From contig JAZAYU010000019.1 in assembly GCA_038501625.1 (NCBI GenBank), positions 3,556,501 to 3,620,500 of the forward strand: a DNA stretch of 64,000 nt. The letters run 5' to 3'. The notes under the pieces were generated by a model. It was given only the letters and a program-made list of their open reading frames with translations. It was not told the origin of the DNA and searched no databases. This DNA comes from Corbicula japonica. Lineage: Eukaryota; Mollusca; Bivalvia; Venerida; Cyrenidae. This document shows, one piece after another, positions 59,900 to 64,000 of the stretch; positions within the stretch are counted from its first letter, which is position 1, and each line of letters starts with the position of its first letter. Both the position numbers and the translations under genes were made by a program.

Positions 59900-60608
59900 C
59901 GTTGTCTGATAATAATAGCTTGTATACAACTTTAATTCTGTATAGTCCCTGCAAAAAACTACTAAAACCATTGACCTACTTTTAACATTATGTATCCTTT
60001 GACCTTAGCATTAGGTTGTTTACCAAATGTTGCAGCATTTACACAATGCAGGTTTTAGAAACTGGAAATTTACAAAATAATCTGAGAAGATGTGAAGAAA
60101 TTCGAAATTCATGAACAACAAGAGGCTAGTCTGTATCATTATTATTATTTATTGAATTTACACAAGAAATCTTCATAAAATACTAGGAAATGAATATATG
60201 CAGTAGTGATTATAACTATTTTTTAAACTTCATTTGATTATTGGCGATATAACTTGCGAACGTGTTTTCTTTGCTTTTAGGGCTACTGTAAGTTAACTAG
60301 TTTAAAAAGAAAGGTTACCAACATGATATTTTACAGCGCTCTGCATCCCTGGGATTAACCCTTCTACAGTTGATCATTATGCTTACCTCTTTGGTTGCAC
60401 GACGGTGGCAGGTGTTTAAGAGTTTATGAAGGTTTATGGGGAAATCTTTTCTTAAAAGAACCTAGAAGCTCGATTTGTTTCTTTTATACCTGTCATCGTG
60501 TTCTTGCTGATTTTACTCCAGGAGCTCTGGTCTCGGTAAGATCATCGAGTACCCGCCCTTTGGCTTTGCAATGCTATTAGATTCTTATGTTTTATATGTT
60601 TGTGTGCT
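59900..60608. other. gene-free stretch
   Basis: Nothing recognisable is seen. Confidence 0.35.
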
Positions 60609-60932
60609 TTTGCATGCAACATTGTTGAGCCGATGGGTGGGTTGAAGTGGTTTCACCAAGACAACTTGTATTTGTTTTGTGATATGAGAACTTGTTGGGG
60701 CAAGTGTGAGGTTGGTGCACCCTAGAACCTGGTTTAATTCCCCAGTGGCAATTTGATTTGCCAATGACCGTTCCAAGGCGGTAACCCCTCGGGTTCTAAT
60801 TTTTGTTAATTGTTAGTGGTGTCTCTTTTGAAACTGATCATTTTATTAACCATGCTCTCTCATCTTCTTGACTGTGTGGGGCGGCTATTTTTTCTGAATG
60901 TGGCGATTCCTGATATGCATATTTCACCTTTT
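60609..60932 (+). repeat. RepC, copy 3
   Basis: It starts TTTGCATGCAACATTGTTGA as in copy 1 and keeps all landmarks to GATATGCATATTTCACC. The hairpin is weakened (AGTGGCAATTTGATTTGCCA). Its minus frame (within 60585-60776) is open and reads QVLGCTNLTLAP like the copies at 43.7 and 62.7 kb. Confidence 0.88.
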
Positions 60933-61544
60933 TGTTATGCAAAGACTGTGTTCATTGAAACCTTACTATTGTTACATGCTCAGGAAAAGCGAACAAGCCG
61001 TAACACGCTTTCTTAGATTTGATGTAATAGAGCTTGTCACGAATCTCAAATACAAAGACTGACAATTCTGTATCGCGGCGTTGCCTTTGTATGACTAAAG
61101 GCATTGCGGTTCAGTTTATATGTATGAAAATAGCAATAAGCACTCCACCTGTCAATATTTTTTTCTGTAAATCAAATTAACTAAGTCCGTTATTTCCTTA
61201 TAGTTAATAAACTTCAATTATTCTATTTGTATTTACGCATATGGTTAGGAAAGAGCATATTTATGTAGTTATTTTGTGTTTAATGCTGTAGTTATCCACA
61301 TGTTTACTGTTTGATCAAAACAAAACAGTTAGACTCGCTATGGAAACAGGTACTTTAACTCTTCTTTGGGCACGCAATGTACGTCAATATATTTAGTTCC
61401 GTTTTTCTATATAATTATATGTTACCTTCAAGGAAATTAAACTTTAGGCAAGGTGTTTAAGTCAGTGGTGAATGTGAATAAAATTATAAAAAAATCATGA
61501 AACATATCAGGCAGACCAAGACCATGTTCGTACGATAGACCGTT
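60933..61544. other. gene-free stretch
   Basis: Nothing recognisable is seen. Confidence 0.35.
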
Positions 61545-61673
61545 AGTGACAATTCAACTTCACGATTTCACAATTTCTCATGAAGTTAAACCGATTAATC
61601 ATGAACTCATGAAATCGTGAAATTCTGAAAAAAAAATCACGAAATCGTGAATTCATGAATTTGAAATGTCACT
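61545..61673. repeat. 129-bp near-palindromic foldback
   Basis: It starts AGTGACAATTCAACTTCACG and ends with the complement of AGTGACATTTCAAATTCATG. The interior is built from repeated CACGATTTCA and TCATGAAATCGTGAAATT words in both orientations. The small size and matched ends suit a tiny MITE or decayed hAT-type palindrome. No ORF. Confidence 0.7.
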
Positions 61674-62689
61674 TCCGATATTTCGTTTGTCCGATATAGT
61701 GTGGTAAGCTTTCAAGGTTTTTAGTCTGAACAGTAACTTTACAATTGTTTTCATTATATTTCGAGGTGGTGTAGTTTAAAGCCTATTCCTTGTCAGAGAA
61801 ATTGCCCGAAATTAAACCCTAAAAAAATCAAACCATGAATAACAATGAAGTCGTATAAAATAATACAAGTGTGCAAAATAATGACCGTACAAAAATCTTA
61901 TTATTGTCTTTTTTTAAGGAATTTCGATCTCACGAAATTTAATGATACAACAGTAATCAGCGAGCTAATCTGGACAAATCACCTTTATGTTCTTCTATTA
62001 GATAAATCCTTGTTTCACATCAAAGTTAATATCAAGCATTTGCTATCTCACATGTGCACAAATCATCTAAATCATGATAAATGACAAATAAACAACGGTG
62101 AACATAACAATATCAATACTGAATTCCATTTTCCAGATGATCTCGATCCGTTACTGAGTTTTAAATCAGGCTGAGAATTCATTTTAACACGAATCTAAAT
62201 ATTCCCATTAATTGGAATTATTTCACATTTACGTGGTGAAACATAATTATTTTTATTAATTAAATCCCTTCATTTTCAATTAACCACCGGTACCAACAGT
62301 CGGTGACATCAACTAGTGCGGCAGAAAGATAAATGGCAGGAAATGACAGGAAACGTATATTCCGGCAACCACTTGTCGCTTGTTCCTATCTTTTACATTC
62401 TAATGTTTTCTTTTCTACAAACATTAAAATATGGTTAGGGTTAGGGAAAGTGTTTTAATGCTGAAAAGTAAACCGTCACGTAACAAATGTAATAATTGCC
62501 TCAGATTAAAATCTGCCTCATCCGTATTTAATGAAAAACAACATACGAATCTGCTAATAACTGTTCTCAACACCCCTGTATTACACATTGTCAAGACTTA
62601 TTTTTCTAATCTGAAATTTATATTTGCTACCAAAAGGTGTATTAAAAATGTTCCTAGGTGTATTTAAGTCGTAAAAATGACTGAGATGC
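61674..62689. other. gene-free stretch
   Basis: No supported feature; two plus frames (61845-62084, 62431-62667) have no family signature. A short GGTTAGGGTTAGGG occurs near 62435. Confidence 0.35.
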
Positions 62690-63011
62690 TGTGTTGAGCC
62701 GATGGGTGGGTTGGAGTTATTTCACCATGACAACTTGTACTTGTTTTGTGATTTGAGAACCTGATGGGGCAAGTGTGAGGTTTGTGCACCCTTGAACCTG
62801 GTTTAAACCCCAAGTGGCAAATTGTTTTGCCACTGACCGTTCCAAGGCGGTAACCCCTCGGGTTCTCACTTTCTTTAATTGTTTTTGGCGTCCATTTTGA
62901 AACTGATTATTGTAATACCATGCTCTCTTTCCCTTTCTTCTTTTTGGCTGTGTGGGGTGGCTGTGTCTGCTGGATGTGGCCATTCCTGATATGCATATTT
63001 CACTTTTTTGT
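62690..63011 (+). repeat. RepC, copy 4
   Basis: Full set of landmarks from TGTTGAGCCGATGGGTGGGT to GATATGCATATTTCACTTTT, with the intact hairpin AGTGGCAAA-TTGT-TTTGCCACT (about 62812-62833). The minus frame is open for 88 codons (62717-62983), but nothing supports translation. Confidence 0.88.
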
Positions 63012-63644
63012 TAAGCCCATACTCGTACCTAAATCTGGAGAACAACCATTTCTGAACCTTACAAATGAAACTATTTCCTATTAAGTTTCAGTTGTAATGA
63101 CATAATTCCATAAATAATAGTGGCAGTTCGTAAGGGGTCCGCAGTTTAAAAATGTCATTAAGCTCTAATTTCAAATCAAATGTGATATTTTTAATAAACG
63201 TTTCCATGTTATTCTTCACTTAATATGCATAATTACTAAACACTTTATGTCTTCAGTCACATTTTTTTTGTTTTTCGAATTTTCTTTTCTGTAAAGAAGA
63301 CATGTGTTTATGTTTCCGATGCGGCACAGTATTTTTCACCTTTTTTCTATTTTTTAACTTTGTCGTATTTTTACCCATCCATATCTTTTTCAAAAATTGT
63401 TAAGTCTGTTTTGACAATATCAAAATTTAGACATATAATAAAATAACGTTAAAAGCCTAGTTTTAGTGAAACGACCTAGCCCATTATCAAAATCTCGAAA
63501 CAAGGCTGGTTTAGAGCTGATCGCGTGTACAATGTCGTCAGTTAAAGTATTGATCGATAGGACATGTCAACATTATTACGCGAGTAAATTAAGGGTTTCG
63601 TTCAGGATAATAGTAGAAATAGGTTAACAAGAAGATTAAAAAAG
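63012..63644. other. gene-free stretch
   Basis: Nothing recognisable is seen. Confidence 0.35.
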
Positions 63645-63885
63645 CCTCACCGTACAACAAATTATTGCAGACTTGGTTTGATTGAGCCTGTTCGTTAGCT
63701 TAATGGAAATGCATATTACTTACAACGCCGCATAGCCAAGCGTTGAGTGTAACTCAGTAAGGTCACAAATAAAAATATCGTGCTCAACGACATTCTATTG
63801 ATAACATAACTTATTAAATGTGCGGGACGCCCTTTTACGACCGCCACGCAGCTCAAACAACGCTACTTTAACATTAAATAGATGA
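63645..63885 (-). repeat. RepA, internally deleted copy
   Basis: The hairpin block (CTTGGTTTGATTGAGCCTG), AATGGAAATGCATATTACTT and a decayed GC core (CGCCGCATAGCCAAGCGTTG) are joined directly to the terminal part (ATCGTGCTCAACGACATTCT, GACCGCCACGCAGCTCAAAC). The middle 350-400 bases are missing, much like the short unit at 51.5 kb. Confidence 0.75.
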
Positions 63886-64000
63886 CAAAGAACGATTGAT
63901 TTCAGAACATTGCATAGCATTTATCAAGGTATAAACTCGGCAGAATATTCCGTAAGAATTTGTATATACCATCTTAGCAGGGATAGGAGAAAGATCATGT

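Noticed and set aside
1..64000. CRISPR array, bacterial operon or phage system
   Set aside because: The direct repeats are not regularly spaced short repeats with unique spacers, no bacterial gene organisation exists, and the one clear gene is an animal receptor.

Overview
The window is a piece of a eukaryotic nuclear genome. It is AT-rich, contains only one gene I can recognise, and is full of dispersed and tandem non-coding repeats. The gene encodes a beta-octopamine-type aminergic receptor, which points to a protostome animal. The repeat style (tandem cores of about 160-170 bp, many short inverted-repeat elements, tRNA-headed repeats) suggests a bivalve mollusc, but that is inference and the species is not shown by the sequence.

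The receptor is a complete, uninterrupted 405-codon frame on the minus strand at 24171-25388. Its first 26 coding bases are the last copy of a 44-bp tandem repeat that runs upstream to about 25628. Each of the five upstream copies carries an ATG, 14 codons and a TAA whose last base is the first base of the next ATG. If this DNA is in the 5' leader, the receptor sits behind five nearly identical upstream ORFs whose peptides copy its own N-terminus. A second, unrelated 44-bp duplication lies in the likely 3' UTR. A short inverted-repeat element carrying a perfect cAMP-response-element palindrome lies about 0.9 kb upstream.

Left of the receptor (1-23.9 kb) are an 18-bp minisatellite remnant, nine units of a 168-bp tandem array (2.8-4.3 kb), a 256-bp inverted-repeat element (5.7 kb), a very young-looking 500-bp element with identical 92-bp terminal inverted repeats (7.5-8.0 kb), several copies of a family named here RepA, and two copies of a hAT-like repeat (16.2 and 17.6 kb).

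Right of the receptor are a second copy of the 256-bp element, a dead Tc1/mariner transposase fragment (30.8 kb), a large imperfect foldback (arms 31.9-33.3 and 34.5-36.1 kb), another inverted-repeat element (39.3 kb), copies of a 320-bp family named here RepC (43.7, 57.6, 60.6 and 62.7 kb), two copies of an element with tRNA-like segments (44.3 and 59.4 kb), a possible promoter-like cluster at 48.0-48.5 kb, and a 3.2-kb tandem segmental duplication (52.9-56.1 and 56.15-59.3 kb). Each copy of the duplication has since received its own insertion.

Apart from the receptor and the transposase remnant, the open frames in the window are short, lie in repeats, or look like chance frames. Exons of interrupted genes could be missed without transcript data.
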